NCBI GenBank assembly: GCA_902788345.1
Contig: CADAJP010000002.1
Span: 62,001 to 126,000, forward strand
Reading direction: 5' to 3'
DNA: 64,000 nucleotides
From: an uncultured bacterium
Lineage (GTDB): Bacteria > Cyanobacteriota > Vampirovibrionia > Gastranaerophilales > Gastranaerophilaceae
Part shown: in pieces, positions 43,743 to 52,561 of the stretch
Layout: every line of letters begins with the position of its first letter
How positions within the stretch are numbered: the first letter of the stretch is position 1
Notes under the pieces: model-generated
What the model was told of the DNA's origin: nothing
The model's input: the letters and a program-made list of their open reading frames with translations, nothing else
The model's database searches: none
Program-made: the position numbers and the translations under genes

Positions 43743-44204
43743 TTACAAATTTAATATTTTTTCTGCGACTGATTGGTCGGGGTATTTTTCAGGATTTGTA
43801 ATTTTGATACTTTCGGGCTCGAATTTGCATAAAATATCCCCGTCATTATAGTTCTTTTCGGTGTATATAAAGCCTTTTAAATCAAATGTTATAACATCAC
43901 CTTCAGTTAAGGTATCAAAGAACTCACTGCAACCATCAATGTTGTATTCTATCCTTTCTTTATGTTCAGAATCTAAAATGTTATAGTCCTCATATCCTTT
44001 GATATAAAAGGATTTTGTATCTTCATTATGGTAAAATGCAATACCACCATCGTAATAATAACCTTTTAATTCACCCCTAAGTAAATCTTCATATTGTATT
44101 ATTCGTTGGAGAATGTAATCAACATTTTGCTCATTACCGTTTTTTGTAACGATTTTTTTGCCAAAAATGGCTATGCATTTTTCATCAAAATTGTGTTTTT
44201 TCAT
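43743..44204 (-). CDS. Hypothetical protein, YopX-like in outline
   Basis: 153-residue soluble protein. DLLRGELKGYYYDGGIAFYH near residue 40 and the TEGDVITFD strand motif resemble the layout of phage YopX-type proteins, a weak comparison. It shares AAAGGATAAT as ribosome binding site and the EGDVI-FD motif with the gene at 43192. It belongs to the run of minus-strand island genes and lies 22 bases after the sigma-like gene. Confidence 0.5.
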   Translation of the reverse strand: MKKHNFDEKCIAIFGKKIVTKNGNEQNVDYILQRIIQYEDLLRGELKGYYYDGGIAFYHNEDTKSFYIKGYEDYNILDSEHKERIEYNIDGCSEFFDTLTEGDVITFDLKGFIYTEKNYNDGDILCKFEPESIKITNPEKYPDQSVAEKILNL

Positions 44205-44226
44205 TTATATTATCCTTTCTGCTATA

Positions 44227-44853
44227 CTATACAGCCAGCTTATATTCTTTGAACTTATCTTTTAATATCTTCCTTGCCTCGAAATTATATATGTATACTG
44301 ACTTTCGGGCATAATGTAATTTTTCTCCGATTTCTAATGCAGTTAATTTAGAAAATTGCGAAAGTATGAAAATATTCTTGTGAACTTCGGGTAATTTATT
44401 AATTTCTTTTTTTAGATGCTTTATATCTTCTTTTATATGAAGCTTTTCATCCGCAGGATAGGCGAATTTTCTAGCTAGCACCCTGAAATTATTTAAATAT
44501 CGAATCATTTTATCTTCGTATTTTATTGATTTGTCTTTGTAATAAATATATCTTTGCTGGATTATTAAATTCACGAAACCTATAAAAGTTATTGGGCGGA
44601 GTTGAGTATGCTTAGAGGAAATAAACAAAGTAATTAATGCGTTCTGCACTATATCTTCAGCATCTTCAATATTTTTCACGTGCAGGACATTACGAGCATA
44701 CGCAAAGTAATGCTTTCTTGTTAATTCGTATAGATAGTTCTCGGCTCTTTTATCACCGCTTTGAGCTGCCTCTATTAGCATGGTTAATGTTTCGATATTT
44801 AGTTCTCGGAGTGTTTTTTGATTTTTCTTTAGTTCCTTTAAATTTATTTTCAT
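44227..44853 (-). CDS. Sigma-70 family (ECF-like) sigma factor
   Basis: 208-residue protein with sigma region 2 (ARNVLHVKNIEDAEDIVQNA, LITLFISS; core-polymerase and -10 binding) and region 4 (INKLPEVHKNIFILSQFSKL, then TALEIGEKLHYARKSVYIYN; helix-turn-helix for -35 recognition), joined by a helical linker. No region 3 or 1.1. Region 4 is normal in length. In the middle of an integrated element it probably directs expression of element genes. No anti-sigma gene is recognisable beside it. It starts with AAAGGAT upstream. Confidence 0.78.
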   Translation of the reverse strand: MKINLKELKKNQKTLRELNIETLTMLIEAAQSGDKRAENYLYELTRKHYFAYARNVLHVKNIEDAEDIVQNALITLFISSKHTQLRPITFIGFVNLIIQQRYIYYKDKSIKYEDKMIRYLNNFRVLARKFAYPADEKLHIKEDIKHLKKEINKLPEVHKNIFILSQFSKLTALEIGEKLHYARKSVYIYNFEARKILKDKFKEYKLAV

Positions 44854-45125
44854 TTTTTAATCCTTTCTGTAACCCGAAGATTACAATTAATTACATTTTT
44901 ATTACGTTTTAAATTCAGTTATATTGTTTGTTTTAGCTAATTAATCAATCATGTAATAATGTAATTTTAATATTTATGTATAATTATTTTTTTTATTAAT
45001 ATTTTTCTTTTATATGTTTTTTTATATATAAAACCTGTTTAAAAAGATTGCATTATTACAAATTGTCAAAAGCATTATGTTTATTGATATACAGGCGTAA
45101 TCTTTATTGATTACCAAAAATTACA

Positions 45126-47087
45126 TCAAAAAGGGCAAGTATCATTTTTGACATTTGGCTCAATAGTTCCGTTGAGTTCGGGATGTTCAACCCCATGGAA
45201 GAACGAATAGTCCTCGAGCCCATCAATGCAGAACATTACTGAGTTACGGGAATTATCCTTTATGCTGTTGGGATTGATTTCATCCTTGTATCGAACAGTC
45301 TTGTTTCCACGATACCTTGGGTGTGTCTTAATGTAGGCATTGAATGTATCAATATCTATGTATTTGCTCTTGTCGTGGGCATTACACTGATTAATCTTTG
45401 CTATAATCGTACCCTTGTGAAAGCAAACAACGTTTTCTGATTTCCCATCAGGGGCAATATATTGTTTAAAAGTAAATAGTACACCTTCATCAATTAGTCC
45501 TAATCGATATAAAATAGGTATCTCTGCAAGAACCTTGTCTACAACATCTTGGACATCCTCATACTTATCAACCTGTGCATTAGCATACTCTATTAATTTT
45601 AGCTCAATGTCGTTAAGAGTTATTCCTGCTACTGTAAGAAGTAGTCTCACACCCGTATAAGCATATGCTATGTTGTTAATTACCCTTCTTTGGGTATCTT
45701 TTACTGATGTTTCAAGTAATTTGACCGTATCAGAATATATTGATTTAACTTCTTCTATGTCAAATTTAAGTATCTCAGGTAATATCAGAGAAAGTTCTTT
45801 GACATTTTCTTCGTTAGTTTCAAAGTACTTGAACTTACTTGAATCAAACGATTTTCCAAACATTTCTACAATATTGAGTCTATTTATTATTTCTTTTAAA
45901 TTTGGTAATCTGTCATTTGTCGAACCTGCAAACGGTGAACACACCTGTGATACTTCAATCTCTCGTCCATAGTTGGTCATTTTGGTTCTCGGTGTTGCAT
46001 GATATAAACTTTTGATAAATTCATTGAAATTTCCCGAGAGTAATGTGATACCCTTAATGTCATCCACGCATATTATTATCGAATTATATTGGGACAGCTT
46101 ATATTCGATACTTTTTACTGTTGAACCACCTGATACTATTGCTTCTCTCGGGAAGCCGAAAATAAAAAGTCCACACTTTTCTATTGTCGATTTTCCTGTA
46201 CCTGATTCGCCGTATAGTATTAATGTTGGAACACCTATTTTAGCAAATTCTTTGAAAAACACCGACATAATCATATGTCCTATCGTTATTAATGGCAGAA
46301 AGTAATCGTCTTTCCAACATTCAATAATATTTTCAACAAATTCTTTTGATATTTCATTTCCACTTTTTAAACTCTTAGCCAATTTAGGTGCATACGCAGC
46401 CTTCGAATCAAGCATATAGAAAGTGTTTTCATCTATTTGAATATAACCATCTTGATTTGCGTAGTTTATCTTTCCGTCTTTTATTAAAGCGTTTTCATAA
46501 AGAAATTCTCTATCACCTATAATGCCTGCATTTGTATAAGTCTTGATTTTACAAGCTATTTCAGGAGATATGTATTTAGAAAATATTTCTCGATATTCAT
46601 TTTTTTTGCATTCTATTAGAAAACCATTTGCTTTATCGTCCAAAATAGAACAGAATTTCTTTAAGTCGGATTTTGTATCTCCTGACAATTCAACTTCAAC
46701 TTCTGTATTATATTCATTTCTCAGCGTTACATTATAATATCTTGTGGAATTTAGCTTCCCAAGTAGTTTATTCTCACACTTTATAACTTCTTTTACATCT
46801 TTAAAAATAAAATTTGTTATTTTCTTGAGATTTAAGGACTCTGCTTTATAACTATTGCTTACCGAATATATACAATTCCCAACATCAATCAAGAACTTGG
46901 ACTCTTTAGGTAGTTTATATTCGTCTGCGTATGGAATTGTAACAGGATTTAGAAAATTAGCTTCTGATAACCTAGTTTCATTTTCTTTGATTAAATCTTC
47001 AATATTTTTTCGCCCAATATCAAGGGGGTTGTTAATAGGGTTTAACCTTGAGTTTTGGACTTTTTCATCTTTTTTCTTCTTCTCCAT
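45126..47087 (-). CDS. DUF927-like/primase-associated ATPase (replicative helicase)
   Basis: 653-residue P-loop ATPase. The N-terminal 270 residues are mixed alpha/beta; the ATPase core has Walker A YGESGTGKST (about 296), Walker B SIIICVDDIKG (about 334), a sensor-like stretch CSPFAGSTNDRLP and arginine-rich NRLNIVEM. The layout fits helicases of phage and plasmid replication modules (DUF927/D5-like superfamily III). The preceding gene encodes a split primase, supporting a primase-helicase pair. I choose ATG 47087, which has AAAAGGAGAAATATA upstream; a frame start at 47189 would overlap the primase. A 272-base A+T-rich gap follows before the sigma gene. Confidence 0.75.
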   Translation of the reverse strand: MEKKKKDEKVQNSRLNPINNPLDIGRKNIEDLIKENETRLSEANFLNPVTIPYADEYKLPKESKFLIDVGNCIYSVSNSYKAESLNLKKITNFIFKDVKEVIKCENKLLGKLNSTRYYNVTLRNEYNTEVEVELSGDTKSDLKKFCSILDDKANGFLIECKKNEYREIFSKYISPEIACKIKTYTNAGIIGDREFLYENALIKDGKINYANQDGYIQIDENTFYMLDSKAAYAPKLAKSLKSGNEISKEFVENIIECWKDDYFLPLITIGHMIMSVFFKEFAKIGVPTLILYGESGTGKSTIEKCGLFIFGFPREAIVSGGSTVKSIEYKLSQYNSIIICVDDIKGITLLSGNFNEFIKSLYHATPRTKMTNYGREIEVSQVCSPFAGSTNDRLPNLKEIINRLNIVEMFGKSFDSSKFKYFETNEENVKELSLILPEILKFDIEEVKSIYSDTVKLLETSVKDTQRRVINNIAYAYTGVRLLLTVAGITLNDIELKLIEYANAQVDKYEDVQDVVDKVLAEIPILYRLGLIDEGVLFTFKQYIAPDGKSENVVCFHKGTIIAKINQCNAHDKSKYIDIDTFNAYIKTHPRYRGNKTVRYKDEINPNSIKDNSRNSVMFCIDGLEDYSFFHGVEHPELNGTIEPNVKNDTCPF

Positions 47088-47103
47088 TATATTTCTCCTT
47101 TTG

Positions 47104-47349
47104 TTAGTTAAATTTACAATTACTACATACTTCAGGGTATGTAGTTGATAGGTACTCACAGCTTTGCGGATACCCGAATTTTCGTGCATTTTCTATTTTC
47201 TTCTGCGTTTCCTGATAGCTATATCCTGGATATGGAAGTGATAACTCATGAATGAGTGCATCAGCATCATCAATCATAGCTAGCTGTGTAACCATGCTAT
47301 GCCACATGGGCTCGGATAGTGTTGCAGCATTGTCTCGACAGTATTTCAT
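47104..47349 (-). CDS. Primase C-terminal fragment (out of frame with its N-terminal part)
   Basis: 81-residue open frame beginning MKYCRDNAATLSEPMWHSMV and ending with PYPGYSYQETQKKIENARKF and a Cys pair (CSNCKF). This is the standard region following the prim-pol domain in phage/plasmid primases. The same frame is open upstream from the poly-A tract, reading ERIFTDCNFMKYC, and its ATG has no ribosome binding site. It therefore looks like the continuation of the gene at 47382-48002, separated by a frameshift at 47398-47408. It ends 17 bases before the helicase start. Confidence 0.65.
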   Translation of the reverse strand: MKYCRDNAATLSEPMWHSMVTQLAMIDDADALIHELSLPYPGYSYQETQKKIENARKFGYPQSCEYLSTTYPEVCSNCKFN

Positions 47350-47381
47350 AAAATTGCAATCAGTGAATATTCTCTCTATAT

Positions 47382-48002
47382 CTATTGTTTTATTGTATTT
47401 TTTTTTTTGATTTTTGCTGATTTATCAATATTTTTATGATTACTATTTCTGACCGTTCTATTTGTTGATGTTCTATTTACCTTATCTAGCCACTTCTGAG
47501 GCATTTGAGCAATATGAAATCCATCATCACAGCCTGTATCTATAATCTCGTACTGTTTGCCGTCTATTGCTGATGGGTGAATTACGTTGTAACCTTGCCG
47601 CTTAAAGTCGATTGACGGGGACAATTTCCCCACTGGATGATCAGCAACTCCATCATCTGAGAATATTAAGTGTATCCCACCATTAGGGGTTCGCTGTGTC
47701 AATGTACGGGGCAGTTTACCTAGTTCAGCCTCAAGTTCTGCGAGTTCTGCAATTCCATTGCAGTTATCTCCGTGGTTTTCATCCACGTCAATGCAGCACA
47801 AATGTGCGAGAGGTAATGATAGTCCGACATTGTACCCATGTGCGGGAAAATCATAAATATTGTTTTCTGTCATTGCCCCTAGATGTCCATCTGGAAGGAA
47901 CGGGATTTTCCCGTTCTTTCTGAGCGGGAGCAACGGCATTTCTCGCATGAACTGTTCGTAATCCTCTTTTGAAAATACTGTACTTTTTTTGTTTTCTGTC
48001 AT
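47382..48002 (-). CDS. Bifunctional DNA primase/polymerase, N-terminal part
   Basis: 206-residue product carrying an archaeo-eukaryotic-type prim-pol domain: MPLLPLRKNGKIPF near the start, the metal-binding CCIDVDENHGDN, RTPNGGIHLIF with the catalytic His, and SIDFKRQGYNVIHPSAIDGK. It would synthesise primers for the helicase encoded next. The ATG at 48000-48002 has AAAGGAT upstream. The frame ends six codons after a run of 11 A on the coding strand; a shift there (as with 12 A, or -1 slippage) joins it to the frame at 47104-47349 to make one primase of about 300 residues. Confidence 0.75.
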   Translation of the reverse strand: MTENKKSTVFSKEDYEQFMREMPLLPLRKNGKIPFLPDGHLGAMTENNIYDFPAHGYNVGLSLPLAHLCCIDVDENHGDNCNGIAELAELEAELGKLPRTLTQRTPNGGIHLIFSDDGVADHPVGKLSPSIDFKRQGYNVIHPSAIDGKQYEIIDTGCDDGFHIAQMPQKWLDKVNRTSTNRTVRNSNHKNIDKSAKIKKKNTIKQ

Positions 48003-48054
48003 TTTTTTATCCTTTTTTGCTTGAAACAAACCGCTTTTTTGGTGCAACAAAACT

Positions 48055-48190
48055 ACGGTTATCGTTTTTCTTTTACTATAACCGTTGTGTTACTATATGT
48101 CTTAACCGTAAATTAACTATTTATCAGAATAGTTGATACCATTGCGTTTAAGTAATTTATTATAGTTAAAATTCGGTTAAAATAGGGTTA
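48055..48190. promoter_or_regulatory. TAACCG/CGGTTA repeat cluster upstream of the primase
   Basis: CGGTTA or its inverse TAACCG occurs four times in about 125 bases (48056-48061, 48079-48084, 48103-48108, 48174-48179), and the first two form a perfect 8-bp inverted repeat ACGGTTAT...ATAACCGT (48055-48085). A GGGTTA follows near 48186. Position before a primase-helicase pair suits an origin iteron cluster or an operator. Confidence 0.35.
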
Positions 48191-49357
48191 ATTTATTATT
48201 TGAATATTATATAATTGTTTATTAATTATGTATTTTTTAGAATGGTTATCCATGACGATTAAGCGCTTGTTTTTGCTTAAACCTACTTCTTTTTTAATTA
48301 AATTTAATATTCTTTTATTTATTTTAGATGCTCTATTTGATAAATTCGGGTCTGCATCAAAACTCCCATTTTCAGTATCGTATATATTTTTATAAACTTG
48401 TTCTATGAAATCTATATCTAGTTTTGATATTTTTTCAACAGGCTTTTCATCAATAAATAGGTGATTTTTGTCGGTTTTTTTTGAAATTTTGACTATATAT
48501 ACATGAGAATTAATATGTTGTTTATATTTATTTTTTTCAGGAATTTCAAATCCATATATTTTTTCTAATTCTTCATAAATTATTTTTAATAAATCATTTA
48601 AAATTACACTTAAACATGTAATGGCAATAAATAAATGAAATCTTGTCTTGTGAGTATATTTCCCGATATTTAAGGCGATAATAAGATATTCAATATCAAT
48701 ATTCTGCGGTATCTTTAATAATTCAACAAAACTATGACCAAATGTCTCTAAATAAAATTCCGTTAAATCATTCCAATTAAGTATAGGAACATTCTCAAGA
48801 GCTTGTTCATTAAAATCCTTTAATATTAATGATAAAACTGATTCATATATAAATAAAGATGGAATATCGATTAATTCGGCATAATCAGAACATTTTTCAT
48901 ACCAATCATCTTCAATAATTACTGACTCATAATCATCAAACACTCCTTTTTCTACTAGTTCTTCTAATATTATAACTTTGTCTTGTGCAAAGGAGTAATT
49001 TGGATATGGGAATTTTGAAGCATTTAACTCATATTCAGATTTCTTTTTTGAGTCATTATTTATTTTTTCATCTATGTATGAAAGTTTTACATTTTTATCT
49101 TTAAGTTTGTTTTTAACATATTTCTTAACTTTATCATAATTACTTTTAATAATACTTTTATATTTTTCTGAATTAACATTTATTAATGCAACCTTAACTT
49201 TATTTATAAAATGTTGCTTAAGAATATCATATTCAAAAATCAAACTTTGTGCTTCAGTATAAACATCTATGACATTTACTACAGTTACGATTTCAAATTT
49301 TTGCAAAATAGAATAAATTTTATTCTCTATTTCATAGTAATTTTCTTTTTTTGCCAT
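48188..49357 (-). CDS. Hypothetical protein
   Basis: 389-residue Lys/Ile-rich soluble protein, not recognised. Residues 1-110 are helical with a coiled-coil tendency; the middle has hydrophobic helices (IDIEYLIIALNIGKY, LFIAITCLSVILNDLLKIIY) that are probably buried rather than membrane-spanning. The C-terminus contains LSNRASKINKRILNLIKKEV and RLIVMDNHSKKYIINKQLYN, a possible winged-helix. Lies at the 5' side of the primase module and on the same strand. Confidence 0.5.
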   Translation of the reverse strand: MAKKENYYEIENKIYSILQKFEIVTVVNVIDVYTEAQSLIFEYDILKQHFINKVKVALINVNSEKYKSIIKSNYDKVKKYVKNKLKDKNVKLSYIDEKINNDSKKKSEYELNASKFPYPNYSFAQDKVIILEELVEKGVFDDYESVIIEDDWYEKCSDYAELIDIPSLFIYESVLSLILKDFNEQALENVPILNWNDLTEFYLETFGHSFVELLKIPQNIDIEYLIIALNIGKYTHKTRFHLFIAITCLSVILNDLLKIIYEELEKIYGFEIPEKNKYKQHINSHVYIVKISKKTDKNHLFIDEKPVEKISKLDIDFIEQVYKNIYDTENGSFDADPNLSNRASKINKRILNLIKKEVGLSKNKRLIVMDNHSKKYIINKQLYNIQIIN

Positions 49358-49720
49358 TAATTAGCCCTCATACAAGAATCTTATCGTAAACACATTCTTA
49401 AAGTATTTTTGTCAAATCCCTCGATCGTAATTTCATCATTTACATACTTCTACACCTTCACCTTAAACTCTTTCCAATCTGTTACGGGTTCTTCGGAAAT
49501 TGTTTTTATTTTATATTAGCAAATCACCATACAAAACGGCAATAATTTAAACTTTTGTCATCTAATTTTTAAATTAAAATATAGGGTTTATGCCGATGCT
49601 TTTACAATCAGGAGTTTTCTTGCCCGAAAATTGTAGGTGGTCGGACATAACAAGCCATAAGCTTGTAGAAGTAAAAGGAGAAAAAGATGACAAAATTTTC
49701 TATGTTGATTTATAGCTAAT
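49358..49720. other. Non-coding stretch with apparent gene debris
   Basis: 363 bases without an intact gene. Two remnants are visible. On the minus strand at 49450-49515 a stop-bounded stretch ends EEPVTDWKEFKVKV, resembling a C-terminus. On the plus strand AAAAGGAG (about 49674-49681) precedes ATG 49687 and a ten-codon frame (MTKFSMLIYS, stop at 49719). Both look like leftovers of gene loss, or the second could be a tiny peptide. Confidence 0.35.
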
Positions 49721-49930
49721 CTATTTATTTTCAACAAATTCTATATGATAATTCAACACTTCTAAAATATCTTGAACTTCCTGAAATTTAATTGTATTTC
49801 GCCTCATTTTATTCGTAAAATTATTTGGATTAATTTCTACATTTTTTATAGCAGATAATTCTGTACATACTTTTTTCAAAGTAGTACCCTTTTTGGCGAT
49901 TAAGCTTTTTATTTCACTTCTTACATCCAT
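49721..49930 (-). CDS. Small XRE-like helix-turn-helix protein
   Basis: 69-residue protein MDVRSEIKSLIAKKGTTLKK, then VCTELSAIK and NNFTNKMRRNTIKFQEVQDI, matching a family of tiny XRE-type HTH regulators (LLM-like 'KMRRNTIKF' segment). It starts 100 bases before the divergent gene at 50031 and could repress the promoter between them. Confidence 0.65.
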   Translation of the reverse strand: MDVRSEIKSLIAKKGTTLKKVCTELSAIKNVEINPNNFTNKMRRNTIKFQEVQDILEVLNYHIEFVENK

Positions 49931-49950
49931 TTAACTATTATAAAATATTA

Positions 49951-49979
49951 TTGACATAAGTTATTATAAGAAGTATTAT
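49951..49979 (+). promoter_or_regulatory. Strong sigma-70 promoter for the gene at 50031
   Basis: TTGACA (49951-49956), 17-base spacer, TATTAT (49974-49979). The spacer contains ATAAGTTATTATAAG, an A+T-rich imperfect palindrome where a repressor such as the divergent HTH protein could bind. Confidence 0.7.
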
Positions 49980-50030
49980 CAAACTATAATAAAATATAAA
50001 TTGCATTATAGTAATTTAAGGTTAAGACAA

Positions 50031-51224
50031 ATGCACATAAAAACAGGTCGCTTGGCACCTATTACTAAGGATGAGATGATATTTATCAGAACATTGGCTG
50101 ATAAAGAATTCAAAAGTATGGATTTGTGTGAAAACATTAGGCTGAAATCTAAAATCTACGATATTTGCTACAAATTGAGGGTATCATCTTTTGAAGAAGT
50201 TTTGAGGAAAGTTTTGTTTTATAAACTGTTTGAAATAGATTTATCTGATGAGTATTTAGAACATGTGGAGGCTTATTCACGAGAAAAAATATCTACTCTA
50301 TGTACTTTGAGAAATACTTTATTGGATGCGGGGAAGAATGTTTCGGAAGAATTTTCTGACTTTTGCGATATTAGCTGTCTGTGGGACAGTGGAGAATTTG
50401 AAGATAAAATTGAGGAATGTATCGAAAAGGTCAAATCTGATGTAGAATCGCACAGGATGTTTAATTCCGTACAAAGTTTCATTAATCTTGTAAACGTCAA
50501 ACATGATTTTGAACAGATGTTTAATATCGTTTTCGATCTCGATGATTTTGAGTTTCAAGCTGATGCAGAAAAAGTCGCAGAAACATTCAATTCCCTTTCT
50601 ACAAAATATATTTTTATTGTGAAAATTTTGATAAATTATTCTTTCCCGTTGAGTATAAAGCGTGAGATCACACTTGAAGAAAAGCATTTTATAAGGTTTT
50701 TGCTTTATAAAGGCGATGAAATTGATTATATGCAGCAGTATAATATTTCTCCGCTGATTTTTAACGATAAATTAAATTCAATAATATCTGCTTATGATTG
50801 TGAAAATTTACAGGAGTTGCTGCTAAAAGCTAATTTAGAACAAACCTTGTCTGATTCAAGCCTGCTTGCTCAAGCTATACCGTTGCATATAAAATCGGGG
50901 AATTACCTACTAAGAAAGTACAAAGTTATTGAATTAACCGAGGACAGTTACAAAGCACATGTTGAACATCTTTTAGAGCAGTTAGATAATTTGAGGAACA
51001 AAAATTTTGTTGTGGGGAAAAATTTATTGATGGAGTATTTGAAAACTTTTGAAAATGTTGCAGATCATTATTATTCGATTAACGGCAAAACAGATACGAT
51101 AAAAATTTGGTTTGAAGAAAATGTTTTGCCGTTGGATAAAGTGCAGCAGCTTTTATTTTTACAATCAGAATTAGAAGATATTGTACCGTATGAAAGTATT
51201 TTGACGGATATAAACGAAGTTTAA
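50031..51224 (+). CDS. Regulator-like protein with two LuxR-type HTH-like units
   Basis: 397-residue soluble protein. Two similar segments stand out: residues about 8-65 (ITKDEMIFIRTLADKEFKSM ... VSSFEEVLRKVLFYKLFEI) and about 208-275 (ITLEEKHFIRFLLYKGDEID ... LQELLLKANLEQTLSD). Each follows the GerE/LuxR pattern of 'T.(E)..FIR.L' , a helix-turn-helix and a trailing amphipathic helix. Between and after them are helical regions without recognisable family. It is one of two plus-strand genes in the island and has its own strong promoter. I start at ATG 50031, with TAAGG upstream; TTG 50001 is less likely. Confidence 0.55.
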   Translation: MHIKTGRLAPITKDEMIFIRTLADKEFKSMDLCENIRLKSKIYDICYKLRVSSFEEVLRKVLFYKLFEIDLSDEYLEHVEAYSREKISTLCTLRNTLLDAGKNVSEEFSDFCDISCLWDSGEFEDKIEECIEKVKSDVESHRMFNSVQSFINLVNVKHDFEQMFNIVFDLDDFEFQADAEKVAETFNSLSTKYIFIVKILINYSFPLSIKREITLEEKHFIRFLLYKGDEIDYMQQYNISPLIFNDKLNSIISAYDCENLQELLLKANLEQTLSDSSLLAQAIPLHIKSGNYLLRKYKVIELTEDSYKAHVEHLLEQLDNLRNKNFVVGKNLLMEYLKTFENVADHYYSINGKTDTIKIWFEENVLPLDKVQQLLFLQSELEDIVPYESILTDINEV

Positions 51225-51241
51225 TATATAGTATTAAAGGC

Positions 51242-52546
51242 TTAACCAATTACATCTTTCATGAAATTGATTGCATACAAAGGTATATTATACAAACCGT
51301 TATTAAATTCATAATCGGCTAAAGACGTACGAATAGATTTGTTCGGTTCAAAATCTTTTCTAAATTGAGATAAACTTTTAGCTTTTAGATTTGTTGCTGC
51401 TTTGACCTCTATCGGGATAATTTCATTTTTATATTGAATAATATAATCAATTTCACCTTTAGATCGTTCATTTGACCAATAATATATTGGTAAATTCGGT
51501 ATAGTTTTCAATTGCTGCAATACATATTGTTCAGCAAATGTACCTTTAAATTCTTCAAAAATAGTATTTCCATCAATTAATGTTTGAGCATCCAAGTGAG
51601 CTAAAGCTCCCAATAATCCAACGTCTAAGATATAAATTTTAAAAACATCAAAATCTTCATAAGCTATTAAAGGAATTGCAGGTTTTGTAACTCTGTGAAT
51701 TTTATATATAAGTCCTGTATCTCTAAGCCAAGCAAGAGCAAGTTCAAAATCTTTAGCTCGTGCTCCCTTTTTTACGGCATTATATATGAATTTTTTGTTT
51801 TCTTTGGCTAATTGGCTCGGTATAGAATGCCATAGCATCCTTATTTTTTCTACAACATTAGCTTGAATATGTTTTGAGAAATCCTGCTCATAGGTTTCGA
51901 GAATAACATTTTGTTTTTCTCTAACAGAATTGAAATCATTTTTTTGAACAAAATCTTGTACAACATCAGGCATCCCGCCAATATACAAATACTGTTTCAA
52001 CAAATACTCGTAATCTGTTTTAAATGTTGATACCGTATCAAAATTTTTATCTTTGACTGGTTCAATAAATCTTTCGTTACCTGTAGCCATTAAAAATTCG
52101 GTAAAATCAAGCGGATATAGCTTTATAAATTCAACTTTCCCAACAGGAAATCCTGTGCCTTCATGATGAGCAACCCCTAGATAACTTCCTGCAGCAATAA
52201 TATCGTACTCAGAAGCATTTTCATTAAAATACTTTAAAGATGTTAATGCTTGTGGACATTCTTGCACCTCATCAAAAATAATTAGTGTATCATCAGAATT
52301 AATTTTAAAACCAACAGCAAGACCTAATTCTGTAATTATTCTTTCAATATTAAATCCTTTAGTAAAAATTTGCCGAACAGTTTCATTGGTATCAAAAGTA
52401 ATATAAGCAACTTGTTTATAATACTTTTTACCAAACTCTTTCATAAGCCAAGTTTTACCAACCTGTCTTGCACCTTGTAAAATAAGAGGCTTATGCTCTT
52501 TTTTATTCTTCCATTCTAAAAGTTGTTCTATTGCTTTTCTATACAT
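51242..52546 (-). CDS. AAA ATPase with DUF4143 (AAA_14)
   Basis: 434-residue protein. N-terminal AAA_14 ATPase with Walker A LILQGARQVGKTWLM (about 22-36) and Walker B DTLIIFDEVQECPQAL (about 85-100), followed by AGSYLGVAHHEG; C-terminal DUF4143 domain with a PD-(D/E)xK-like core (RSKGEIDYIIQ, IIPIEVKAATNLKAKS). These are common, often solitary, accessory ATPases of uncertain function; the nuclease-like part suggests DNA binding or cleavage. GAGGT precedes the ATG. The promoter is next to three direct repeats. Confidence 0.85.
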   Translation of the reverse strand: MYRKAIEQLLEWKNKKEHKPLILQGARQVGKTWLMKEFGKKYYKQVAYITFDTNETVRQIFTKGFNIERIITELGLAVGFKINSDDTLIIFDEVQECPQALTSLKYFNENASEYDIIAAGSYLGVAHHEGTGFPVGKVEFIKLYPLDFTEFLMATGNERFIEPVKDKNFDTVSTFKTDYEYLLKQYLYIGGMPDVVQDFVQKNDFNSVREKQNVILETYEQDFSKHIQANVVEKIRMLWHSIPSQLAKENKKFIYNAVKKGARAKDFELALAWLRDTGLIYKIHRVTKPAIPLIAYEDFDVFKIYILDVGLLGALAHLDAQTLIDGNTIFEEFKGTFAEQYVLQQLKTIPNLPIYYWSNERSKGEIDYIIQYKNEIIPIEVKAATNLKAKSLSQFRKDFEPNKSIRTSLADYEFNNGLYNIPLYAINFMKDVIG

Positions 52547-52561
52547 GTTTACCTCAACTAT

